DNA of 54,007 bases, from positions 13,783 to 67,789 of the forward strand of contig DLQW01000031.1 of assembly GCA_002474405.1 (NCBI GenBank). The letters are read 5' to 3'. Position numbers and translations under genes: made by a program. This document shows positions 26,303 to 37,000 of this stretch, one piece after another. The notes under the pieces are model-generated. The model made no database searches and was not told the DNA's origin. It saw only the letters and a program-made list of their open reading frames with translations. Position 1 is the first letter of the stretch, and each line of letters opens with the position of its first letter. The stretch is from Christensenella sp. UBA7597 (GTDB lineage Bacteria; Bacillota; Clostridia; Christensenellales; Borkfalkiaceae).

Positions 26303-26325
26303 GCGGGAGAGTTTTCCTCTCCCGC
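26303..26325 (-). other. Intercistronic hairpin ahead of the MoxR gene
   Basis: Perfect 9-bp stem GCGGGAGAG/CTCTCCCGC with a 5-base loop, 12 bases past the stop of the DUF4175-like gene. It is followed by ATTAAAAT, not a true T run. It could be a partial terminator or attenuator that lowers or tunes moxR expression. The remaining ~110 bases before moxR are AT-rich, with a small CGTGA/TCACG repeat. Confidence 0.4.
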
Positions 26326-26337
26326 GTCGTTGTTTCT

Positions 26338-27582
26338 TTATTTGCGAATCGAATCCAGATAGTCCGCAATCGCTTTCTTTTCCGCTTCCGAAAGCGAATT
26401 GTTGTCCTTCATGCGTTCAAGCATCTCGCTGTAAGCCTCGTTGAATACATCTCCGTAATAGGTTTCGCCGTTGATTATTTGGTTCGCGGGCGCCGCTTTC
26501 GAACCTTCGCCGTTGGAATTGGTGTTATTATTATTTCCATCGCCCGAACCGTCTCCGAAAGAACTGCTACTGCTGCCGTTGCCGGAATCTGCGTCGCCGG
26601 GTTCTTCACCCGGATCCTGACCGTCGCCTTTCCCGCTGCCCGGATCCGCAACTTGGTCGAACATCGCCGTAACGGTCTTCGTCGCCGTCGCTTCCATATC
26701 TTCGCGGTACGGGGAAGTTACTCCGTCCGACCACCCCACGAAAACGTATCCTTTCTGAGGCAGCGCCATCAGCTTCACTCCAAATTCTTCGCCTTCCGTT
26801 ACTTCAAACGTATACGCCGTATCTTCAAAATTCACGCCGTCCAGCACTATCGTCGCATTCACCTTGCCGGGCGCCTTATACGAAATTCCGATTCTGCTCT
26901 GGAACGTATCGGGAATCCATGCAATGCCGGTTGTTTCGAAATATTTGCCGTTGGCAAGATCTATTTTTGTCTGTTCGTTTTTCGCATCCACCGCGGCAAG
27001 CAGCGCGGCGTTCTCTTTTTTCGTGAAGTCAATCACCCAGCCTTTGCCTTCCACGGTATAGGTAATATCGTACGTCTGCTTTTCTTTCAGCGAATCCACG
27101 AAGTGCTTTCCGCCGTCAGGCGCCACCGCCGCCGCCACCGTCATGCCGGTGCCCAGCGTAGCGCTGATCGCCACCGCCGCAATCAACGGTACCGATACCG
27201 CGATTTTCAGCATTTCGGAACTCACCGATTTCATCGCGTTCATCGCGTCCTCGCGTTGCTTCATCGCGATAAACGATTCGTCGTTTTCAAGTTCTGCCAT
27301 CGTCAGGATTCTTTCTTCCAGCCCCAGCGTATCTATCCGCTGCGCAATCTTCTTTGTGGTAGGGCGGAACTTAAACTTATAGAACAGCGGCGTCGCAATC
27401 GCCGTTGCGGCGATAAACAGTCCGAGTCCGATATAAATGCCCGCCTTGAACCCCGCCAGCCAGCTGGCGGCAATGCACACGAACATCAGCGAAAAACCAA
27501 TCGTCAAACCGCACAGCAATGCTTTCAGAATGCTTTCGCGCCCGATCCTCTTGTAATACTTTTTAAATACTTCGCTTGTCAT
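26338..27582 (-). CDS. DUF4175-like membrane protein with an InlB-type repeat, first gene of the MoxR operon
   Basis: 414 aa. Two N-terminal membrane helices (about 20-42 and 48-68), then a segment Q-R-I-D-T-L-G-L-E-E-R-I-L-T-M-A-E-L (81-98). This resembles the 'ancestral' cytoplasmic stretch of DUF4175-like proteins of MoxR clusters. A third helix lies at about 127-152. The external part has a beta region and one divergent InlB repeat (about 258-308: QKGYVFVGWSDG ... TKTVTAMF), the same repeat class as in the neighbouring lipoproteins. A Gly/Ser/Asn/Asp-rich linker (311-366) leads to a short C-terminal helical segment. Start ATG 27582 with GGAGG upstream. The DUF4175 assignment rests on layout and a short motif, so it is tentative; membrane location is well supported. 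Confidence 0.75.
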   Translation of the reverse strand: MTSEVFKKYYKRIGRESILKALLCGLTIGFSLMFVCIAASWLAGFKAGIYIGLGLFIAATAIATPLFYKFKFRPTTKKIAQRIDTLGLEERILTMAELENDESFIAMKQREDAMNAMKSVSSEMLKIAVSVPLIAAVAISATLGTGMTVAAAVAPDGGKHFVDSLKEKQTYDITYTVEGKGWVIDFTKKENAALLAAVDAKNEQTKIDLANGKYFETTGIAWIPDTFQSRIGISYKAPGKVNATIVLDGVNFEDTAYTFEVTEGEEFGVKLMALPQKGYVFVGWSDGVTSPYREDMEATATKTVTAMFDQVADPGSGKGDGQDPGEEPGDADSGNGSSSSSFGDGSGDGNNNNTNSNGEGSKAAPANQIINGETYYGDVFNEAYSEMLERMKDNNSLSEAEKKAIADYLDSIRK

Positions 27583-27697
27583 CTCTCCGAACCTCCTTGT
27601 TCCGTTTTAGATTTTTTCCGCCGCGTTTTTCCCGCGCTTCCGGAATCTTTTTTCTTATATACCGCCCGAATTTCGTTCTTAAACGATATATGTTAAG

Positions 27698-27726
27698 ATT
27701 ATATCACATTTTCCCCGATTTGTAAA
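27698..27726 (-). promoter_or_regulatory. Sigma-A promoter of the MoxR/VWA operon
   Basis: -35 TTTACA at 27721-27726, 17-base spacer, -10 TATAAT at 27698-27703 with an extended TG-like context (TGATATAAT). Transcription would start near 27691, about 110 bases before the first ATG. An imperfect inverted repeat (GATAGA ... TCTATC, 27766-27791) sits just upstream of the -35 and could be an operator. Confidence 0.78.
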
Positions 27727-27773
27727 GCATTCCCGACCGAAAACGCGAATAAATAACTGATTTCTGATAGATT

Positions 27774-27783
27774 TTTCGAATCG
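27774..27783. repeat. TTTCGAATCG motif, copy 2 (upstream of the MoxR promoter)
   Basis: Same ten bases as at 16129-16138 and 37821-37830. Here it lies about 50 bases upstream of the -35 element, inside a GATAGA/TCTATC inverted repeat. Confidence 0.3.
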
Positions 27784-27892
27784 ATTCTATCTTAAAATCA
27801 AATTACCACGCAAAACGGACAAAAAACAAATATACATGCAGGACAATTATTTTTACTATTATATGCAGGAACCGCGCGGAAATGTTTCCATA

Positions 27893-27920
27893 TTTATGCA
27901 GTTTATGCAAAGTTTATGCA
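27893..27920. repeat. Three direct repeats of TTTATGCA
   Basis: TTTATGCA at 27893-27900, 27902-27909 and 27913-27920, with further ATGCAGGA-type relatives near 27836 and 27863. They lie between the terminator of the giant LRR gene and the MoxR promoter. A run of short direct repeats at about one helical turn could be a protein-binding array. No known family is recognised. Confidence 0.45.
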
Positions 27921-27925
27921 ATCCG

Positions 27926-27966
27926 AAAAAACGAAAAGCCGGCGACAGCTTATCGCTGCCGCCGAC
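27926..27966 (-). terminator. Intrinsic terminator of the 3207-aa LRR gene
   Basis: On the minus strand a 12-bp GC-rich stem (27938-27949 with 27955-27966, one mismatch and one G-U pair, loop of five) is followed by TTTTCGTTTTTT. It lies about 55 bases past the stop codon at 28022 and separates this gene from the MoxR operon. Confidence 0.8.
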
Positions 27967-28021
27967 CGGTTTAAACCCCTCGAATCCGTTTATCGATTCA
28001 TAGTTTCGTTTGTCTTGCGGA

Positions 28022-31000
28022 TTACTTTCCGTTTTCGCCCGCGGTAGTCGTTTCCGGACTGTAATTCCACACAATCTTCGCAAAACACTGGCTGATCGTC
28101 TGTTTCTCCCCGGAATAGGTAGAAACGTCAATCATCCATCCGAAGCCGCTTTCCTTATCCGCGTTCCAGAGATTATAAACCTCGGAAGCCGATCTTTCAA
28201 CGTAAATCGTCTGTTCTGCCGTCCAGCCGCTGAACGCAACCTGTACCGTCGTAACACTGGAAGGAATTATTATCGATTTCAGCGAGGTGCAGTTATCAAA
28301 CGCACCGGAAGCAATCTTCGTAACCGTATCGGGAACATTGATGGATTGCAGTTTCGTGCAATCGGTAAACCCGTCCAGAGTTTCGATGCCGTCGGGAATC
28401 TGCACCGAAGTCAGTTCCGTGCAACCTTTGAACACACGTCCGCCGAGAGAGGTTAACGTACTCGGCAGCGTTACGTTTGTAAGCTTCGTACAACCGTTAA
28501 ACGCGTCGTACAAAATCTCCGTAACGCCTTCGGGAATCACGATTTCCGTAATACCGGAATCGCGGAAAAGGCTGTTAGGAATCGAAGTTATGTTCGCAGG
28601 TAACGTAACGGAAGTCAAAGCCGCGCAATTCTGGAACATCGATGCAGCGAGAGTTTCTGCACCGGAAGGAAGAGTAACGGTCGTCAGAGCCGAGCAGCCG
28701 TAGAACATATTCTGTCCGAACTGCGCCGTATCTTTCAGGAATCGAACGTCCGTCAGATTCACACAGTTGGCAAATACGCCGTCGGCACCGGTACTCGAAC
28801 CGCCCAGATACGTTTCCGCCCCTTCAATCACAACGCTCTGCAATGCAGAACCGGAAAATGCACCGGCTGCAACGGAGCGGGTACTGATTGCTCCGGAAGA
28901 AGTGTACGTAACGCCGTTCAGCGTTTCGGGAAGAATAACTTTTTCCAGCTGAGTTCCCTTAAACGCCTGTTTGCCGATCGTTTTCAGCGTTGCGGGGAAT
29001 ACGGAAGTTTTCAGCGTTTCCGCTTCGTCACTTTCATATCCGTTATAAGTAATCTTCTTCAAACCGGAACCGTCAAACGCATAATCGCCGATGCTTTCCG
29101 TATTGGAAGAAATTACAATTTCCTCAAGATATGTCGCATTCTGGAAGTACTTGGAAGCAATCGTCGTTATCGATTCGGGAAGAACCAGCTTCTTCAGGTT
29201 TACGCAGCCGTCCAAAGCTCCCGCGCCGATTTTATCGTCCTCTCCCAGCGCAATCGTATTGTCTTCAATTACAAGACCGGCAGGGATGCAGATAATCGTC
29301 CCGTCCGCCTTGTAAAGCAACCCGTTTTTCGCTTCGAAATTCGTATTTACGTCCGTATTGAACGTTGTCAGTTTAGCGCAGCTTCCGAATGCCGAAGTAT
29401 TGATAGTGGTAACGTTCTTCGAAAGCGTAACCGAAGTTAACGAAGAACAGCCTCTGAATGCCGAAACGCCGATGGTAATCTTGCCCGTAGCGCTTGCCAA
29501 CGTAGCCGTTTCCAGCTTCGTAAGCCCGGTGCATCCTTCAAATGAACTCTCCCCGAATGAAGTAACTTTCGTTAAAGAAGTAAACGGGAAAGCGGAAATC
29601 TTAGCGCCTTCGGGTGCGTCTTCGGGAACTTCGCTCACAAGCGACGTGCAATTTCTGAAGGCATATTTGCTTATGGATGTAAGTTTACCCGTATTCAGCT
29701 TTACGTCCGCCAATTTTTCGCACCCGTCGAACATACCGGTTGCAACGCTCGTCGGCGTCGCCTTGGATAAATCGATACTTTCAAGGCTACGGCAACCGGC
29801 AAACGAATAGTTACCGAATGTCGTAAGCGTACCGCTAATCTCAATGCCGCTCAGGTCAGAGCACCCGTAGAACACGGCTTCGGGCAATGCCGTAACGCTC
29901 TTGGGCAACACAACGTTTTTCAGTTTGCCGCAATTTTTAAACATCAGCTTGCCCAGCGTTATTTTTGCCGCTTGACTGCTTGACGTTCCGTACGCACCGG
30001 AAGTTACTTCCGAAAACGTTACCGTTTCAAGCTGAGCGCAGTTTTCAAATACGCCTTCGCTATCCGAGTTTGTCAGCAGCGTCGTGGAATTTTCCGCACC
30101 GTCGCCGAAGCCCATAGGATATTTCGACTTCGTGGTGCCGGTATTGCTGTACCACACGCCGGAAAGGTCGGCTTTTTTCAGTCCCGTTCCCGCAAACGCG
30201 CCTTTGCCGAATACCTGCACTTTCGAAAGATCCAGTTCGCCGGTAATCTTGCCTTCTGCGTTTTTCGTTCCCGCAACCTCGGTAAGCGGACAATTTCTGA
30301 ATGCCAGCCCGCCGATTCTCACAACGTTGTTCAGGTCAAGATAAGTCAGCTGCGTGCAGCCGTCAAACGTACCGGACATTTTCGCGGAAGTCGTCTTGTA
30401 CTCATCTTCCTTTCCGTCGGTAGTATTCCACAGTGCCGAAGGTTCTCCCGTATATCCGGAATCCCCCGTAAGAGTTTCGCCGAGACTGGTAAGACTATCC
30501 GGCATACGTACTCTCGAAAGCGCCGTATTTCTGAAAGAATATTTTCCGAGATATACAAGCTGATCGGGGAATCTGCTTAAATACACGGGCGTTTCTTCGG
30601 TGCCGTCCACTTTCGTTTTATTCACATAAGCAAGGTTGGTGCACCCGTCGAATAAATAATCTCCGAGTACGTTGCTTGCGTCTGCCGAAGACAGAATCAC
30701 TTCTTTAATCGAAGTACAATTCTGGAAAGTATACGAACCGACTTTAAACTGCTTCTTTCCCGAAGTCACGTAAATATACCCGAACCCGACAATCTGCGAA
30801 AGATCTGCTTTCGGCTCGCCTTCCGTCTGATTCGTCGAATTTGCGCCGACCACGCTTTCCAGACTCGTGCAGTTGATAAACAGTTTCGAAGGAAGCGTTT
30901 TGATATTCGCTCCCAGCGTTACCTTTTTCAACGAAGAGCAGTTAGCAAACGCACCTTCGCCAACCTGCTTGTCGTTCGCGTTCAGTGTGATTTCCGTCAG

Positions 31001-34000
31001 CGATTTGCAGTTCAGGAACGAATAGTTCTGAATCCACTGTACCGATTCCGGAATATTGATTTCTTTCAGGTTTTCGCAATGTGCAAATACGAAACCTCCG
31101 TCGTTACCCGTTGTTTCCACACCGTAATAAGTATAGAAATAATATCCGATATGCGTCAGTTTTTCGGGCAAAGTTACTTTTTCCAGCGATTTGCAGTTAT
31201 AGAAAGTATATCCGTTCAGTTTCGTAACTTTCGAAGGGATCGCGATAGATTTTAACGAAACGCAGTTTCTGAAAGCCCATTCGCCGATGGTATCAAGCGC
31301 GCTGTTTTCCGCAAATTCCACGGTTTCCAAGCCTATGCAATCATAGAAAACTCTGTCTTCTATCGCCGTAACGCTTGCGGGAATAATCACCTTTTTCAAA
31401 GTGGCTTTTCCTGCAAACACGCCGGATTTCAGCGTGGTAACGCCGTCCGCGATTGCAAACGTTTCGGGAACGTCGCCTAAAATATAGGTGATTTCCGTTC
31501 CGTCCGTACTGTATATCACAGAACCGTCCGCTTTAAAGTACCCAAGCTGATTTCCGCTGTCGTCCGTCGGCAGTTTTACTTCGCTGATCGAACCGCAATA
31601 GTCGAATACGTTGGTTATATCTGCCACCGTAGACGAAAGTTCTATCGTTTTCAGCTGTTTGCATCCCTTAAACAGTTCTGCTCCCAGCGCCCCGGTGTTC
31701 AGCACTTCAATCGTTTCGGGGAACTTGAACGAGGTAAGTCCCGTGTTTTCAAACGCCTGCGTAGCGATAGACTGCAACGAACTCTTGCCTTTCACCGCGC
31801 CCGTCTCTTCGTCGGTTTCCGCATACGTTTCAAACGTTACGGATTCCAACGCGGAGCAACCGTAGAAAGCGCCGCCGCGGGTTCCTTTCGACTCTATAGC
31901 TTCTATCGTTGCGGGCAGCGTTATGCTTTCCAGTTGCTGGCAGGAAGCAAACGCATTCCCTTCGATTTTTTTCAGCTTGCAGTTTTTGCCGAAATCAACC
32001 TCTTTAAGCTGCTTACAGTAAGCAAACGCACTGTTTTTAATTGTTTCCAGCGCGCTGTTATCGCCAAACGAAACGTAAGTAAGCGCCTGCGTGTCATAGC
32101 TATCGGAATAAGCAAACGCCCGTTCGTGCACGGTGGTAAGTTTGCTGTTATCAGCAAAAATCACTTCCTTCACGTTAGATTTTGCAAACACCTGCCCGTT
32201 TCTCGAATAGGACGAAGCAGAAGAAATCGTATCTTCGCCGAAATCGGTAACGTTTGCACCGATTTTAATCGTGGTATTTTCGGGGAACTTCGTTTCATAG
32301 AACGCCTGAGCGCGCACCGCCGTCAGTTTTTCGGGCAGAGTCAGCGTAAGTTTTCCGGTCTCGTCCGCCTGAACGTCCTCTCCGTTTTTAATCATACTCA
32401 ACGCCGTACCCGTAAACGCGCCGTCGCCGATCACCGAAACGTCGGAATCCGCACCGAAATCTATCGTCGCTAAATTTGTGCAATACGCAAACGCATAAAT
32501 ACCGATAGAAGCAAGTCTCTTCGGGAACGTAATCGAAGTCAGCGAAATGCAGCTCTCGTTTGATTGAGAAGAACTGGACCCGGTAGTTTTTGTATAGTAT
32601 GAGAATGCGCCCGTAAAAGTACCGGTACTGGAGCTGCCGCCGCTCGTAGAAGTAGACGATCCGTCTTCCAGTACCAACGGATTTTCATCATTGCCCTCGG
32701 CAAAGTCTACGGTAGCCAGCGAAACGCACCCCTGGAAGGCGCCCGCGGCAATCGAAGATACCGTGTTGGGGATAACAATCGTTTCAAGACCGCTGCACCC
32801 CTTGAACAATCCGGTTTTAATCGTTTTCAATCCTACGGGGAGTTCAAACGTCGTCAGCGCTTTCGCGTTATACAACGCATTTTCGCCGATATCGAACGAT
32901 TCTCCCGCCAATTCGCCGTTAAAGCTCACCGAAGTAACCCCGGTATTGTAAGCAAACGCTTCTTTATAAATTTCAATCAGCGTGTTCGGCAGTTTCACAT
33001 CGCCCGTTTTGGCAAACGGACAGAAATACAATCTCACCGGCACTTCTTTCGCCGTCGATTCGTCGCCTTCTTTCTCGTACTTCCCGAAGAGCATGCCGTT
33101 TTCCGAATAATAGTGCGTATTGTTTTCGTTTACGTCCACTCTTTCCAGCTTCGGAGAAACACCCGTCGATTTGAAAAGGTCCATCGAAACAAACGTATAT
33201 TTCTTCGTTTCCGAACCTTCTTCCTTAACTTCCGCCCATGTGCCGAGGCGTTCTACGGAAGCGGGCAGACTAACGCTGACAAGTTCCGCGCAGTTTGCAA
33301 ACGCACCGTCGCCCACGGACACAACGCCCTCGCGAAGCGTAAGCGCGGTAAGCGCGCTGCAGCCCGAAAAAGCTTTCGCGCCGATGGTAAGCTCGCCCGT
33401 GCCTTCCTCAAACGTGAACGAAGTCATATATTTGCAATTCTGGAACGCCCCTTCGCCAAGAGACGTAACGCGGGCGGGGAGCTCGAACGCCGTAAACCCG
33501 TAGCACCCGGAAAACACGTTGTCGCCAAGAGTCAGCGCCTGTTCCTCGGCGGTTTCTCCTTCCGCGGAAGCGACAGGCTTCTTCCACACCACTTCGGTAA
33601 GCGCCGTGCAGTCTTTGAACGCCGCGTTTCCGATTTCCGTTACGTTCGCGCCGATCGTAACTTTCGTAAGCTTCTTTCTGCCTACAAACACGTTCGCGCC
33701 GATCGTCGTAATCGATCCGGGAAGTTCGTACTCACCCTCTTTCAACATCGGGTAGTACAAAATCTTCGTAGGAATATTTACCTGTTCTTCGCTCAGATGT
33801 TTATCGTAAATAACGCCGTCGCTGCCTTCGTAGTAATAGTCGTTCTCTTTATCTACGGTTACGGTAGCAAGTACGGCGTTGGTGCCGCCGAACACCGCGG
33901 AAATATCCACGTTCGCAAGCCCCTTGCCGATATGCAGCGTTTTTACGCTGCTTCCGCCGTAAGAGGAAACAAACGCCCCGTCTTTGAACGTAACGCTGCC

Positions 34001-37000
34001 GCTGCTGTTTACGGTTACTTCCGTAATGTTTCTCGTATCGCCGAAAGCCGACGTACCGATATAACGTACATTTTCCGTAAGCGTAAGCGCTTCAATCTTC
34101 CAGCAGCCGTAAAACGCCCGATCTTCGATTCTGAGGTCGGCGTCATCCTCACCGCCTTCAAACGTCAGCGTCGTAATTGCACTGCAACCTTCAAATGCCG
34201 ATTCGCCGATATACTGAAGTCTCGCCGGCACCGCAAACGCCGTAATTTTTGTGTTCTTATAAAACGCCTTGTCGCCGATTCTCGTTACCGAATCGGGCAG
34301 TACAACCGCGGTATCCGTTTTGCCTGCGGGATAATACAACAACGTTTTTCCGTCGGCGCTCAGCAGCATGCCGTTCTGCGCGGAATATACCTGCGCCTGC
34401 CCCGTCGCCGCATTGCCTCTCACTTCGATATTCGCCAGATGGCTGCATCCTTTGAATACGGACTGCGTATAAGAACCGTCGGCAGCTTGAGCGTCGTACA
34501 ACTTCATCGTCATAAGACGTGCGGGCAGAATCAGGGTTTCAAGATTGTAGCAGCTTTCAAACGCTTTTTCGTCGATCGTCAGCGCTTTTTCTTCCGTCCC
34601 TTCCGGTGCGGCAAGGAATTCCACTTCCGTCAGGGAACTTATGGAAGCAAAACCGTTTGCCATCACGTTCGTAACGCTTGCAGGCACAACAATTTTCGTC
34701 AGCTTTCTGCGTGAGAATACTTCCGCGGGAATCGTCTCCACATCGTCGGGAATGGTATAAACGCCGCTGTTCCCGGTTTTCGCGTTGGGGAAATAGAACA
34801 GCGTCTTTCCGGTAACGCCGTCGTTTTTGATTACCACGCCGTCCTTTTGCGTCTTTCCGTCTGCCGCGGTAATTTCCGGAGAATAGTACACCGGGTCCGC
34901 AGTGCCCTCTACTTCGTAAATCGTTACGGATTCGAGCGCGGAACAATCGGAGAACGCCTCCGGCACAATCTTGGTGATGCTGTTCGGAATGTTGATGGCA
35001 ACGATATTTTTGCATCCGGTAAACGCTTCCGCTTTGATTTCCAGCACCTGTTTGCCTTTATACGTCGCGGGAACGGTAATCGTAGTGAGATATTTCGCGC
35101 CCGCCGCGGGCTTTTTCACGTTATAGCCGCCGAAACCGGCTTCGTATTCGAATATTTCCGCCCAGCGCGCGGTAAGCGTAGCGCCGCCGAGATACTGCCA
35201 GCCGTTTTCGGTGATGCTTGCGCCGTTCTGGTCCGCTACCTGCGTGTTGCCGTTAAACCAGCCCACAAACGCACGGTTCGTGTCGTTCGATTCGGGCACG
35301 GGTAAAGTGAACGGCTGTCTGTATTTCACAGTCGCTCCTTCCGATAAGTCGGAGGCGTTATACGTGCTGCCGTCCAGAGTCAGATGATACGATTTCGGCT
35401 CCCACTTCGCATACAACGTCAGATTTCCGTCGTTTTCGAATACGGGCAACGCGCCGTAAGTCAGTTCGTACTTCGTTCCGGTCCCGTTTTCGCCGTCGTA
35501 CCAGCCGGCAAAATCATAGCCGTTGAAATCGGGTTCGGGCAGCGTAATTTCATCGCCCGTCGCAAAATATCTGTCCGCAATCGTCTGCTCGCTTTCGCCT
35601 ACGTTGTAGCTCACGGTATACGCTTCCACCGTCGTTTCCGCCCATGCCGAAGCCACGCCCGCCGCATTGTACGAACGCACGCGCAAAATATTGTTTCCGC
35701 TCGTCGTCAGCGTAACTTTCGCGAAAGCGCCGCTCACTTCGAAAATTTCGCCGTCGTTCACCTGTACTTCGTATTTCTTCGCGCCTACAACGCTGTTCCA
35801 GGTCAACGTCCCGTTCGAATATTCGGGGTTCAGCTCCACCGCGGTCGTCAGCGTGAGAATCTCGCTGAACAGGGAATTGCCCGCCGCAGTCTCGTCTTTC
35901 GCGCAGACGGAAATCGCGTACGTCCTGTTCGCGGCAAAATCGCTCGCGGTAAACGTATACGTGTTCGTATCCGTGTCAATCGTTCTTTCGCCGATTTTAA
36001 CGATATATCCTTTCGCGCCCTCCACGGCGTTCCAGGTCAGCGTGTAATCGTTCAGTACCGGCTTCGAAGGCGCGGCAAGCGTGCTCTTCGTCCAGGTTAC
36101 GGTTGCTTCGTCGGAATCTTTGAATCCTCTGCCCACGGCAACCAGTTTGAACGTATATTCGCCCTTCGCATAACCTTTCAGGTCAAACGAGGTTTTCGTG
36201 CCCATATTGATCGCTTCGCCGTCGTTGATCGTCAACAGATAGTTATCCGCGTACTTCACCGCGCTCCACGATAATTTTTCGTTCTTCCCGTCAAGCACGA
36301 AGTTTTCGGGCGTCGCCAGCGATCCGTCGAACGTATACGTTTCCGATACGGAATTGCGATACCCTTCTTTCGCCACCGCCGTTACGGTAAACGTAATGCC
36401 GTTATCTTTCATATCGCAGCCGGAGAAATCGTAGAACGTATCCGTTCCGAGGTCGATTTCTTCATGAACGTGATTTTCCGTGCCGCACTCGTACGTAAGC
36501 AGATACTTTTCCGCGCCTTCCACGGCGCCGAACGTAAACACGGAAGGTTGCTTCACCGCAAACAGACATACACGCGCCAGCGTCTTGTTTTTATAATACG
36601 CTTTCGTCTCGCTGTTGCCGCTCTTTACGGTAACCACGTAATCGCCCGCTTCCTCCGCGGAAAAATCAAACGAATATCTGAGCGAGGAAGTCGTCGTTTC
36701 GCGCACCGTCTGCTCCGTGCCGTCGTCCGTCAGTTTCGCAACGGTGATTTCATACGACTTGTTCACGCCGAGCGACGTCCAGGAAATTTCCTTTTCTCCC
36801 ACGGAAACCGCGGGAACGCCGGAATTTTCCCATACGGCGTACAGCACGATGTTTTCGTAAATCGCGTCGCCTTCGTTATATTTCGCCGTCAGCTTCGTTC
36901 CGTCGTTGTACGCGCTGTACCACCAGCCGAGGAATTTCGCTCCGTCATTTTCTTCGGGCTGCGGCAGATTAAACAGCTTTCTTCCCGTCGTTTTTCCGGG

